The position numbers were made by a program, and so were the translations under genes. DNA of 12,916 bases from positions 1 to 12,916 of the forward strand of contig JAKAZC010000040.1 of assembly GCA_021826655.1 (NCBI GenBank), written 5' to 3'. This stretch comes from Actinomycetes bacterium. Its GTDB lineage: Bacteria > Actinomycetota > Acidimicrobiia > Acidimicrobiales > RAAP-2. The notes beneath the pieces were generated by a model. That model made no database searches. It saw nothing but the letters and a program-made list of their open reading frames with translations, and was not told the DNA's origin. Numbering within the stretch: position 1 is the first letter of the stretch; each line of letters opens with the position of its first letter. Positions 1-6,371 of this stretch are shown here, piece after piece.

Positions 1-551
1 CCCTCCCCCCAGTGGCGGCGGTCCCACTGGCGCACCACCGAGGTCACCCGGCCGTCGGGGGAGGTCTCGTCCTCGCGGCGCAGCGGGAGCTGCCAGCACA
101 CCTCGGGCTTGAGCTCGACGTGGCTGACGCCGCGGTCCATGGCCGCCTTGTGGAGGGCGCACCCGGCACCGGCGGGGAAGCCGGGGCGGTTGAGGAAGAT
201 GCAGGCGCCGTCGACCAACCGGGTGCCGAGATCACCGTCGGACAGCTTCTTGACGACGCCCTTGCGGCCCTTGGCGTGGAACTGCCACACCTCGGGGCTG
301 AGGGTCGCCGCCGCGGCCGCCACCTTGTCGGCATCCGACCGGTCGGTGAAGTGCGCCCCGTAGGAGCAGCATCCCTGGACGAGTTCCTCGGCCGGGCCGG
401 TCAGGACGCCCTTGCACCCGTTGCCGAAGATGCACGTCCACCCGCTGGCCAGGAAGGTCACGTCGAACAGCCAGGTGCGTTCCTCGTCGGGGTCGTCGAA
501 GCTGACCCACTCGTGGGCGTCGTCGGGCACGTGCTTGTGGGCGGGGGACAC
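1..551 (-). CDS. Conserved Cys-rich protein, partial (C-terminus beyond left edge)
   Basis: An open minus-strand frame runs from GTG at 551 to the window edge with no stop; about 183 codons are visible. The N-terminus contains DDAHEWVSFDDPDEERTW and is followed by cysteines at residues 40, 46, 61, 62, 117, 131 and 152, in contexts such as WTCIFGNGC, QGCCSYG, DGACIFLNRPG, GCALH and CWQLPLRRED. The spacing suggests bound metal or an Fe-S cluster, as in YkgJ/DUF3109-like cysteine-cluster proteins. I know the pattern as a conserved actinobacterial hypothetical protein, but its function is unknown. It is divergent from the nfu gene with only a few bases between starts. GTG 551 has AAGGG immediately upstream, too close for a normal Shine-Dalgarno, so leaderless initiation is possible. 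GTG 530 is an alternative start. The existence of the gene is well supported by the cysteine pattern; a metal-binding role is inference. Confidence 0.8.
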   Translation of the reverse strand, partial: MSPAHKHVPDDAHEWVSFDDPDEERTWLFDVTFLASGWTCIFGNGCKGVLTGPAEELVQGCCSYGAHFTDRSDADKVAAAAATLSPEVWQFHAKGRKGVVKKLSDGDLGTRLVDGACIFLNRPGFPAGAGCALHKAAMDRGVSHVELKPEVCWQLPLRREDETSPDGRVTSVVRQWDRRHWGE

Positions 552-570
552 GCCCTTATGATGACAGGCA
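535..570 (+). promoter_or_regulatory. Predicted leaderless promoter of nfu
   Basis: A -35-like TTGTGG (535-540) and a 16-base spacer precede TATGAT (557-562), one mismatch from TATAAT. Seven bases later comes ATG 570, so transcription would start at or next to the A of the start codon. The same -10/N7/start geometry recurs at 2048-2061 and 2996-3009. It is seen by eye only. Confidence 0.55.
549..563 (-). promoter_or_regulatory. Predicted overlapping minus-strand promoter of the Cys-rich gene
   Basis: Read on the minus strand, CATCAT (563 down to 558) lies six bases before GTG 551. It matches TANNNT except for C at the first position. It overlaps the plus-strand TATGAT at 557-562, so one melted region could serve both genes. 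No good -35 is visible. Confidence 0.35.
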
Positions 571-1220
571 TGAGTGCAGACCGTGAGGACATCGCCCCCG
601 TGTTGACGATCACCCCCGAGGCCCGTGCCACGGTGCTCGAGGTACTGGCGAACGAGGCGGAGTCGGACACCCTCGCCCTGTGGCTCGAGGTATCCGGCGA
701 GGCCGACGGCGCCTACGCCTACGACATGTACTTCCAGGCGATCGGCGACGCCGGGGACGGTGACGTGGTCCAGCCGGACGCGCAACTCCCGGTGGTCGTG
801 CCCTCGAGCAGCGTGGACAAGCTCCAGGGCGCCAGCCTCGATTTCGTGACCGACGCCTCGGGCGAGGGGGGGCTGGTCGTCGTCAACCCGAACACCCCCA
901 CGGCCCCGACGCTCGCCGGACTGGCCTCGATCCCGGAGATCGACCTGTCGGACCCGTTCGCCGCCCGCGTGGTGTCGGTCCTCGAGGAGCAGGTCAACCC
1001 CAGCATCGCGTCCCACGGGGGCCGCGCCGATCTGGTGGCCGTGGAGGAGCTGTCCGTCTACCTCCGCCTCAGCGGAGGGTGCCAGGGCTGCGGTATGGCC
1101 AAGGCCACGCTCTCCCAGGGTATCGAGGTGATCCTGCGCGAGGCGATCCCCGAGATCGCCAACGTGGTGGACGTGACCGATCACGCCGACGGGACCAACC
1201 CGTACTACCAGCCGGCCTGA
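570..1220 (+). CDS. nfuA: NfuA-like Fe-S cluster carrier/scaffold protein
   Basis: The 216-aa product carries iron-sulfur clusters to client apoproteins in the cytoplasm. The N-terminal half (about residues 10-110) resembles the A-type (HesB/IscA) fold but has no cysteines, as in NfuA's degenerate A-type domain. The C-terminal half (about 130-205) is an Nfu domain: VLEEQVNPSIASHGGRADL, then SGGCQGCGMAKATL with the cluster-binding CxxC at Cys171 and Cys174, ending in a DVTDHADGTNPYY tail. The length suits NfuA (E. coli about 191 aa). I chose ATG 570 because a -10 box ends seven bases before it; in-frame ATGs at 558 and 561 are alternatives, with 558 preceded by GGGGGA. The open frame continues far upstream, but only as antisense of the neighbouring gene. 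The family call is secure; NfuA as opposed to a looser Nfu protein is likely. Confidence 0.88.
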   Translation: MSADREDIAPVLTITPEARATVLEVLANEAESDTLALWLEVSGEADGAYAYDMYFQAIGDAGDGDVVQPDAQLPVVVPSSSVDKLQGASLDFVTDASGEGGLVVVNPNTPTAPTLAGLASIPEIDLSDPFAARVVSVLEEQVNPSIASHGGRADLVAVEELSVYLRLSGGCQGCGMAKATLSQGIEVILREAIPEIANVVDVTDHADGTNPYYQPA

Positions 1221-1226
1221 TCCGGC

Positions 1227-1256
1227 GCCCGGACCGTCCGTCGGGGCCGCCCGGGC
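1227..1256. terminator. Possible hairpin between convergent genes
   Basis: GCCCGG (1227-1232) pairs with CCGGGC (1251-1256) around an 18-base loop in the 64-base gap between convergent nfuA and the dienelactone hydrolase gene. No T-run follows. In DNA this GC-rich such a dyad can arise by chance, so support is weak. Confidence 0.25.
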
Positions 1257-1284
1257 AAGCCGTGTCCGGCGGGGACCGTGGCGC

Positions 1285-2010
1285 TCAGGCCGGTGGGGCC
1301 AGGTGGTCGTCGAGCCAGGTGAGCATGCGCGACCAGGCGTCGGTCGCGGCGACCTCGTCGTAAGACGGTCGGGCATCGCAGTGGAACCCGTGTCCGGCGC
1401 CGGGGTAGCGAACGATGGCCGTGTCGACGGCGGCGCCGGCGGCGAGTTCGTCCCGCAGCCGTTCGACCTCGTCCACGGGGATGCCTGTGTCGGCGTCGCC
1501 GAACAGCCCCAACCAGGGCGTTCGCATCCGGGCGACCAGGGGAAGCAGCGAGGGCATCGCCTCAGTGCGCCCCTGCACGATGCCGCCCCCGTGGAAGCCG
1601 ACCGCCGCGCCGAGGGCCAGGTTCCCTGCCACAAGGAAGGTCACCCGTCCGCCCATGCAGAAGCCGACGATGCCGATCTGGCCGTCCGACCACCCGGCCG
1701 ACCGCAGGTGGGCGACGGCACCCTCGACATCGGACGAGATGTCGGTGTCGGTGAGGGCCGTCATGTGCGGCGCCACGGCCGAGAGGTCCTCGTAGCCCAG
1801 ACCGGGAGCGCCCGTGCGGTGGAAGAGGTGGGGAGCCACGGCGTGGTAGCCGGCGCCGGCGAACCGCCGGGTGACGTCCTCGATGTGCCCGTTGACGCCG
1901 AAGGCCTCCTGGACGACGACGACTGCGCCCCGGGCGCGGCCGTCGGGCAGGGCCTCGTAGAGCGGCATGGCCCCGCCGGGGACGTGGAGGGTGAGGGTCC
2001 GGGTGTCCAT
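1285..2010 (-). CDS. Dienelactone hydrolase family protein
   Basis: The 241-aa cytoplasmic alpha/beta hydrolase is of the dienelactone hydrolase (carboxymethylenebutenolidase) family, which opens lactones or ester bonds. Visible family residues: Glu35 in VVVQEAFGVNGHIEDV, nucleophile Cys118 in GIVGFCMGGR, an acidic residue in GLFGDADTGIP (Asp172 or Asp174) and His207 in YPGAGHGFHCD. Length matches the usual 230-250 aa. I chose ATG 2010 because TGGACG, 17 bases, CATCGT and seven bases lead straight to it; in-frame GTG 2019 is an alternative. The gene is convergent with nfuA and divergent from the A24 protease gene. No aromatic-degradation genes are nearby, so the actual substrate is unknown. 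Family confidence is high; dienelactone itself as substrate is not shown. Confidence 0.9.
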   Translation of the reverse strand: MDTRTLTLHVPGGAMPLYEALPDGRARGAVVVVQEAFGVNGHIEDVTRRFAGAGYHAVAPHLFHRTGAPGLGYEDLSAVAPHMTALTDTDISSDVEGAVAHLRSAGWSDGQIGIVGFCMGGRVTFLVAGNLALGAAVGFHGGGIVQGRTEAMPSLLPLVARMRTPWLGLFGDADTGIPVDEVERLRDELAAGAAVDTAIVRYPGAGHGFHCDARPSYDEVAATDAWSRMLTWLDDHLAPPA

Positions 2011-2046
2011 GGTCGACACGATGCCCGCTCGGGCCCAGTCCGTCCA
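2010..2046 (-). promoter_or_regulatory. Predicted leaderless promoter of the dienelactone hydrolase gene
   Basis: Minus strand: TGGACG (2046-2041, similar to TTGACA), a 17-base spacer, CATCGT (2023-2018, TANNNT with C at the first position), seven bases, then ATG 2010. The correct spacing of both boxes adds weight, although each has mismatches. Confidence 0.4.
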
Positions 2047-2047
2047 G

Positions 2048-2061
2048 TACGTTGCACGGCG
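2048..2061 (+). promoter_or_regulatory. Predicted leaderless promoter of the A24 protease gene
   Basis: TACGTT (2048-2053) matches TANNNT and is followed by seven bases (gcacggc) and GTG 2061. It argues against the upstream in-frame TTG 2052, which lies inside the -10 box. No clear -35 is seen. Confidence 0.5.
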
Positions 2062-2951
2062 TGCCCGCCCTACTCGTCGATGTCGGCACCGCCGTCGGGA
2101 TGGTCGCGGGCCTCGTCCTCGACCCGGTGGGTCAGCTCCTGGCCGACCGGAGTCGGACGGCGGAGGAGCGGCGCCGGGTCGAGCGGGCGACGAGGCGTCC
2201 CGGGGACGCGAGGGGTCCGACGTCGGTTGACGTGACCGGACCGGTGCCGGGCCCCCAACCCGTGCCCGAGCTCGAGACCGTCGCGGCGACCCCGGTCGTC
2301 GATCCGGAGCAGGAGGCGGCGCCCGAGGGGACCGCGTCGGTCCGCCACCTCCTGCCCGAGGGGCGTTCGCTGCCCCGGACGGTCGGCGCAGGAGCGGCCA
2401 CCGGGTTCCTGTTCGGCCTCGCCGTGGACCGGCTCACCGTGCACGGCCACGCGGCGGACCTGTTGCTCGTCCTGCCGTTCTGGGTGTTCCTGGCCATGGC
2501 CGTCACCGTGTCGGTCACCGACCTGACCCACCGCATGGTTCCCCGCCAGCTCCTGTACGGCGCCCTGGCGCTCATCGGCCCGCTGCTGGTGGTCGTATCG
2601 GCGCACCTCGCCGCCTGGCGTCCGCTGCTCGACGCAGCGGGAGCCGGCGTCGTCGCCTTCGCCGTGTTCTTCGCCATCTGGTACTTCGTGCCTCGGGGGA
2701 TGGGCTTCGGCGACGTTCGCTTGGCCGGCGTCATCGGCCTCACCGTGGGCTACCTGGGGCTCCTGGAGGCCTATCTGGCGTTCCTGGTGGGCTTCGTGCT
2801 CGGTCTGGTGTTCGGCCTGTTCCTGATGGCGGCGTCGGGCTCGGGTCGCCGGACCCGGATCCCGTTCGCCCCGGCGCTCTGCGCGGGGGCCGCCGTCGCC
2901 ATCGTGTGGGGAGGCCCCCTGGTGCGGCACGTATTCCACGTGTCCGGATGA
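2061..2951 (+). CDS. Prepilin peptidase family (A24) integral membrane aspartic protease
   Basis: The 296-aa membrane protein has both catalytic aspartates of type IV prepilin peptidases: Asp154 in SVTDLTHRMVP and Asp218 in the GxGxxD-type motif GMGFGDVRLAG, plus the family's C-terminal IPFAPAL. Such enzymes cleave leader peptides of prepilin-like proteins at the membrane. About six hydrophobic segments lie in residues 107-288. Residues 9-28 (AVGMVAGLVLDPVGQLLADR) look like a remnant of the PilD N-terminal methylase region, but its zinc-binding cysteines are absent; the only Cys is 274. Residues 30-105 form a charged, Pro/Ala-rich linker. A peptidase of this type next to aro genes is known in actinobacteria (mycobacterial Rv2551c beside aroE). 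No pilin genes are visible here. The start rests on the promoter geometry. Protease family is confident; methylase activity is unlikely. Confidence 0.87.
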   Translation: MPALLVDVGTAVGMVAGLVLDPVGQLLADRSRTAEERRRVERATRRPGDARGPTSVDVTGPVPGPQPVPELETVAATPVVDPEQEAAPEGTASVRHLLPEGRSLPRTVGAGAATGFLFGLAVDRLTVHGHAADLLLVLPFWVFLAMAVTVSVTDLTHRMVPRQLLYGALALIGPLLVVVSAHLAAWRPLLDAAGAGVVAFAVFFAIWYFVPRGMGFGDVRLAGVIGLTVGYLGLLEAYLAFLVGFVLGLVFGLFLMAASGSGRRTRIPFAPALCAGAAVAIVWGGPLVRHVFHVSG

Positions 2952-2995
2952 CGCCCCCCCGGCCCGTCGCCACCGGGACCTCGACGCCTGCCGAG

Positions 2996-3009
2996 TAGAT
3001 TCGATCGGA
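2996..3009 (+). promoter_or_regulatory. Predicted leaderless promoter of aroC
   Basis: TAGATT (2996-3001) matches TANNNT and lies exactly seven bases (cgatcgg) before ATG 3009. This is the same spacing as at nfuA and the A24 gene. No Shine-Dalgarno sequence is present in front of aroC, which supports leaderless initiation. It would drive the whole aro-efp-nusB operon. Confidence 0.55.
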
Positions 3010-4235
3010 TGCTGCGATTCCTGACCGCCGGAGAGTCACACGGACGTGCCCTCGTGGTGATCCTGGAGGGCGTCCCGGCCGGACTGCTGGTCACCGCGGA
3101 GGACGTCCAACGGGGACTCGCCCGTCGTCGGCTTGGGTTCGGGCGCGGGCCGCGCATGCGCTTCGAGGTCGACGAGATCAACCTGCTGGGCGGGATCCGC
3201 CACGGCCGTACGCTCGGGTCCCCGATCGCCATCGAGATCCTCAACACCGAGTGGCCCAAGTGGGAGCTGGAGATGTCTCCCGCCCCCGGTCTGCCCTCCA
3301 AGGTCCTCACCCAGCCACGACCCGGGCACGCCGACCTGGCCGGGATGCTGAAGTACGGTCTCGACGACGCCCGGGACGTCCTCGAACGGGCGTCGGCACG
3401 CGAGACCGCGGCCCGCGTGGCCGCGGGCACGGTGGCCCGGCTCCTGCTCGGCCAGATCGGGGTCGACGTTCTGAGCCACATCATCCAGATGGGATCCGCA
3501 CGGGCCGAGCCACGGGACCTGCCGGTCGTGTCCGACCTGCCACGGATCGACGCTTCCGAGGTGCGTTGCGCGGACCCGACCGCCGAACGGGAGATGATCT
3601 CGGCGATCAAGGCCGCCGCCAAGGCGGGTGACTCGCTCGGCGGGGTGGCCGAGGTGGTGGCGCACGGTGTGCCGGTCGGTCTCGGCAGCCACGTCCAGTG
3701 GGACCGCAAGCTCGACGCGCTGCTGGCCCAGGCGCTGATGAGCATCCAGGCCGTCAAAGCCGTCGAGATCGGCGAGGGCACCGCGATCGCCGGCCTGCTC
3801 GGCTCCGAGGCCCACGACGCCATCCGCGTGGTCGACCCCGCGGCCGACGCGTCGGAACGGGCCACCGCCCTGATGGGCGGCGGCTACGTCCGCGACACGC
3901 ACCGGGCCGGTGGCATCGAGGGGGGCATGAGCACGGGCTCGCCGATCGTGGCCCGGCTGTCCATGAAGCCGCTCGCCTCGCTGAACCGGCCCACCCTCGG
4001 CACGGTGGACGTGGTGACCAAGGAGTCGACGGTGTCGTTCAAGGAGCGGACCGACGTGACGGCCGTGCCGGCCATGGGTGTCGTGGCCGAGACGATGACG
4101 GCCCTGGTCCTCGCGTCCGAGTCGCTGCGCAAGTTCGGTGGCGACTCGGTCGACGAATTCCGACGCAACTACGCCTCCTACCTCGCGTCGCTGGGTGAGT
4201 CCCCCTCCGCCGCCCGCCCCCTGCTCGATGGCTGA
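3009..4235 (+). CDS. aroC: Chorismate synthase
   Basis: The 408-aa cytoplasmic enzyme converts EPSP to chorismate with reduced FMN, the last step of the shikimate pathway. Family signatures appear in order: FLTAGESHGRAL with His11, RRRLGFGRGPRMRFEVDEI (about 39-57), RPGHADLAGMLKYG with His106, ERASARETAARVAAG (126-140), GDSLGGVAEVV (208-217), HRAGGIEGGMSTGSP (298-312), MKPLASLNRPTLGTVD and ERTDVTAVPAMGVVAE (346-361), then KFGGDSVDEFRRNY. Length and start fit bacterial orthologs, and the N-terminus MLRFLTAGESHG is canonical. It heads the operon, and its last eight bases overlap the aroK start, so translation is probably coupled. Function is essentially certain. Confidence 0.97.
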   Translation: MLRFLTAGESHGRALVVILEGVPAGLLVTAEDVQRGLARRRLGFGRGPRMRFEVDEINLLGGIRHGRTLGSPIAIEILNTEWPKWELEMSPAPGLPSKVLTQPRPGHADLAGMLKYGLDDARDVLERASARETAARVAAGTVARLLLGQIGVDVLSHIIQMGSARAEPRDLPVVSDLPRIDASEVRCADPTAEREMISAIKAAAKAGDSLGGVAEVVAHGVPVGLGSHVQWDRKLDALLAQALMSIQAVKAVEIGEGTAIAGLLGSEAHDAIRVVDPAADASERATALMGGGYVRDTHRAGGIEGGMSTGSPIVARLSMKPLASLNRPTLGTVDVVTKESTVSFKERTDVTAVPAMGVVAETMTALVLASESLRKFGGDSVDEFRRNYASYLASLGESPSAARPLLDG

Positions 4236-4752
4236 CCGCCTGGTGCTGGTCGGGATGATGGGCGCAGGGAAGACGACCGTCGGTCGCGAGCTGGCCGCCC
4301 GGCTGGGATGGCGGTTCCTCGACTCGGACGCCCTGGTGGAGGCCGCGACCGGCTGCACCGTCGCCGAGATCTTCGCCACCGGTGGCGAGGGGGCGTTCCG
4401 TGCCGAGGAGTCCCGTGCGCTGGCCGACGCGCTGTCCGCCGGGGCCCCGGCGGTGGTGTCGGCCGCAGGGGGGTCCGTCCTGGACCAGGCGAACCGGCGG
4501 AGGCTGGCCACGGCCGGCACGGTCGTGTGGCTACGCGCCGGGCCGGCCACGTTGGCCGAGCGGGTCGGGGACGGGACGGGCCGACCACTGCTCCACGGCG
4601 ATCCGGTCGCGGCGCTGGCCGAGCTCGACGCCGTCCGCCGTCCCCTCTACGGCGAGGTCGCGGACGTGGTCGTCGACGTCGACGACCTCGACGCGTCCAC
4701 CGTGGCCGACCGGGTCCTGGCCGCCACCGCGTTCGCCCGGAGCCGGCCGTGA
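4228..4752 (+). CDS. aroK: Shikimate kinase
   Basis: The 174-aa cytoplasmic kinase phosphorylates shikimate with ATP. The Walker A loop GMMGAGKTTVG spans residues 9-19. Shikimate-binding residues are visible at Asp34 (LDSDAL), Arg58 (GAFRAEES), Gly81-Gly82 (SAAGGSVLD) and Arg138 (VRRPLY), with the lid segment around GTGRPLL at 117-122. The usual GGG triplet is AGG here; the two glycines that contact shikimate remain. The start ATG 4228 lies inside aroC (8-base overlap) and gives the canonical N-terminus MADRLVLVGMMG. Its TGA shares GTGA with a mini-ORF that leads into aroB. Function is secure. Confidence 0.96.
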   Translation: MADRLVLVGMMGAGKTTVGRELAARLGWRFLDSDALVEAATGCTVAEIFATGGEGAFRAEESRALADALSAGAPAVVSAAGGSVLDQANRRRLATAGTVVWLRAGPATLAERVGDGTGRPLLHGDPVAALAELDAVRRPLYGEVADVVVDVDDLDASTVADRVLAATAFARSRP

Positions 4753-4835
4753 CGGGGATCCGGGCGGCGCCGGTCCCGCGTCCTCCGACGGCACCGGCAT
4801 CCACGGCCACCGGTGCGACAGGGGGCGGGTCGTGA
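4749..4835 (+). CDS. Candidate 28-codon mini-ORF linking aroK and aroB
   Basis: A small frame opens with GTG 4749, sharing GTGA with the aroK stop (4750-4752), and closes with TGA 4833-4835, sharing GTGA with the aroB start (4832). It fills the whole apparent gap between the two genes with 4-base overlaps at both ends. The peptide begins MTGIRAAPVPRPPTAPA and ends in TGGGS; it is rich in Pro, Ala, Thr and Gly, with no recognised domain. It could be a translational-coupling leader rather than a functional peptide. No homolog is known to me, and chance in GC-rich DNA remains possible. Confidence 0.35.
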   Translation: MTGIRAAPVPRPPTAPASTATGATGGGS

Positions 4836-5899
4836 TCCGTGCCGTGCCCGTCGAGCTGGCGGACCGCTCCTACCAGGTGTTGGTGGGCGACGGTGCCCGT
4901 CATGAACTCGCCCGTGTGGTGGCCGAGGCGGTCCCCGGGGCCCGCCGGGCCGTGGTGGTCACGCAGCGGGGGATCGACGTCACCGTCGACCCCGGGCTCG
5001 ACCACGAGGTCGTCACGGTCCCCGACGGGGAGCCCGCCAAGTCGCTCGTCGGGGTCGAGCAGCTGTGCCGCCGATTCGCCCGGTCCGGTCTGAACCGGGC
5101 CGACGTGGTCGTGGCCGTCGGCGGGGGCGTAGTCACCGACCTCGCCGGCTTCGCCGCCGCGTCGTTCCACCGGGGGACCGCCTACGTCAACGTGGCGACC
5201 TCGCTGCTCGGCCAGGTCGACGCCGCCATCGGGGGCAAGACGGGGGTCAACCTGCCCGAGGGGAAGAACCTGGTGGGCGCCTTCTGGCAGCCGAGCGCGG
5301 TGCTGTGCGACACGTCGGTCCTGGCCACCCTGCCACCCCGCGAGTGGGCGTCCGGCCGGGGCGAGGTGGCCAAGTACGCCCTACTCGGGATCTCGACCGC
5401 GCTCGGTGGGCCGCCCACGGCCGACCTGCCGCTCGAGGACCAGGTGGCACGGTGCGCCGCCATCAAGGCGGCCGTCGTGTCCGCCGACGAGCGCGAGGGT
5501 GGCCGCCGCATGCTCCTCAACTACGGGCACACCCTGGCCCATGCGCTCGAGGCGTCGGCATTCGGCGACGGGGGAACCGACCTGCGCCACGGCGAGGCCG
5601 TCGCCGTCGGGCTGGTCTTCGCTGCGCTCCTCGCCCGACGGCTCGGTCGGATCGGCGACGCCGACGTGGCCCGCCACCGCCGGGTGGTGGGGGAGTTCGA
5701 CCTGGCGACGGGGCTGCCCGGGACCCCCGAACAAGAGCGGCTGCTCGGGTTCATGGGCCGGGACAAGAAGGCCAAGGGCGAACTGACCTTCGTGCTGGAC
5801 GGACCGGCCGGTCTCGAGGTCGTGCGCGGCATCGACCGGGCCGACGTGGTCGCTACCCTGGCGGACATGGAGTCGACAATCGGCGGCGGGTCGGCATGA
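4832..5899 (+). CDS. aroB: 3-Dehydroquinate synthase
   Basis: The 355-aa cytoplasmic, NAD- and metal-dependent enzyme converts DAHP to 3-dehydroquinate, the second step of the shikimate pathway. The NAD-binding stretch VVAVGGGVVTDLAGFAA covers about 93-109, followed by TSLLGQVDAAIGGKTGVNLP (123-142) and GKNLVGAFWQP. Metal ligands are Glu178 (GRGEVAKYA), His233 (LNYGHTLAHALE) and His253 (LRHGEAVAVG). DKKAKGELTFVL (311-322) is the family's C-terminal signature. I chose GTG 4832, preceded by GGGGGCGGG; upstream in-frame extension is low-complexity and not family-like. Its start shares GTGA with the mini-ORF from aroK. Nineteen bases separate it from aroQ. Function is secure; the start is fairly secure. 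Confidence 0.96.
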   Translation: MIRAVPVELADRSYQVLVGDGARHELARVVAEAVPGARRAVVVTQRGIDVTVDPGLDHEVVTVPDGEPAKSLVGVEQLCRRFARSGLNRADVVVAVGGGVVTDLAGFAAASFHRGTAYVNVATSLLGQVDAAIGGKTGVNLPEGKNLVGAFWQPSAVLCDTSVLATLPPREWASGRGEVAKYALLGISTALGGPPTADLPLEDQVARCAAIKAAVVSADEREGGRRMLLNYGHTLAHALEASAFGDGGTDLRHGEAVAVGLVFAALLARRLGRIGDADVARHRRVVGEFDLATGLPGTPEQERLLGFMGRDKKAKGELTFVLDGPAGLEVVRGIDRADVVATLADMESTIGGGSA

Positions 5900-5918
5900 G
5901 GCAGCACGGAGGACGGTC

Positions 5919-6371
5919 ATGAGTGGGAACGGACTGCTGCTGCTGGTGTCGGGTCCGAACCTCGACCTGCTGGGCGACCGCGAGCCGGGGGTCTACGGCA
6001 GCGAGACCCTCGACGACCACGTGGCCGCGGCGCGGGCGGCGGCCCAGGCGCTCGGGTACGACCTCGAGCACGTCCAGTCGAACCACGAAGGGGACCTGAT
6101 CGAGGCCGTCCACGGCGCACGGGACCGAACCGTGGGCATCGTCATCAACGCGGCTGCCCTCACCCACACGTCGTGGTCGTTGCACGATGCGCTCGCCGCC
6201 TACGACGGCGTGGTCGTCGAGCTCCACCTCTCCAACCCGGCGGCCCGAGAGCCGTTCCGGCACGTCTCGACCATCGCCCCGGTGTCCGACGGCTGCATCG
6301 CCGGCTTCCGGGGACTCGGTTACCCTCTGGCGGTCGAGGCCGCGGCGCGGCTGCTCGCCGCACGGTCGTGA
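5919..6371 (+). CDS. aroQ: Type II 3-dehydroquinate dehydratase
   Basis: The 150-aa cytoplasmic enzyme removes water from 3-dehydroquinate to give 3-dehydroshikimate. Catalytic residues of the dodecameric type II class are visible: Tyr26 in GDREPGVYGSET, Asn77 in VINAAALTHTS, His103 in VELHLSNP and Arg114 in REPFRHVS. The N-terminal signature is GPNLDLLG, with Asp where Asn is usual. The start ATG 5919 has the clearest Shine-Dalgarno in the operon, GGAGGA at 5908-5913 with five bases between. Its stop shares GTGA with the peptidase gene. Length is normal for the family. Confidence 0.96.
   Translation: MSGNGLLLLVSGPNLDLLGDREPGVYGSETLDDHVAAARAAAQALGYDLEHVQSNHEGDLIEAVHGARDRTVGIVINAAALTHTSWSLHDALAAYDGVVVELHLSNPAAREPFRHVSTIAPVSDGCIAGFRGLGYPLAVEAAARLLAARS

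Noticed and set aside
12..569. Long N-terminal extension of the Nfu frame (402 codons in total)
   Set aside because: The extra part is the antisense of the Cys-rich gene, has no family resemblance, and lies upstream of a good -10 box in front of ATG 570.
2052..2060. TTG 2052 as start of the A24 protease
   Set aside because: It falls inside the predicted -10 box TACGTT; GTG 2061 fits the leaderless geometry.
1303..2235. Plus-strand frame opposite the dienelactone hydrolase gene
   Set aside because: No domain resemblance; the minus strand has the Glu/Cys/Asp/His residues of the hydrolase family.
3036..4550. Long minus-strand open frame opposite aroC and aroK
   Set aside because: It spans two secure genes, shows no motifs, and is a composition artefact of GC-rich codons.
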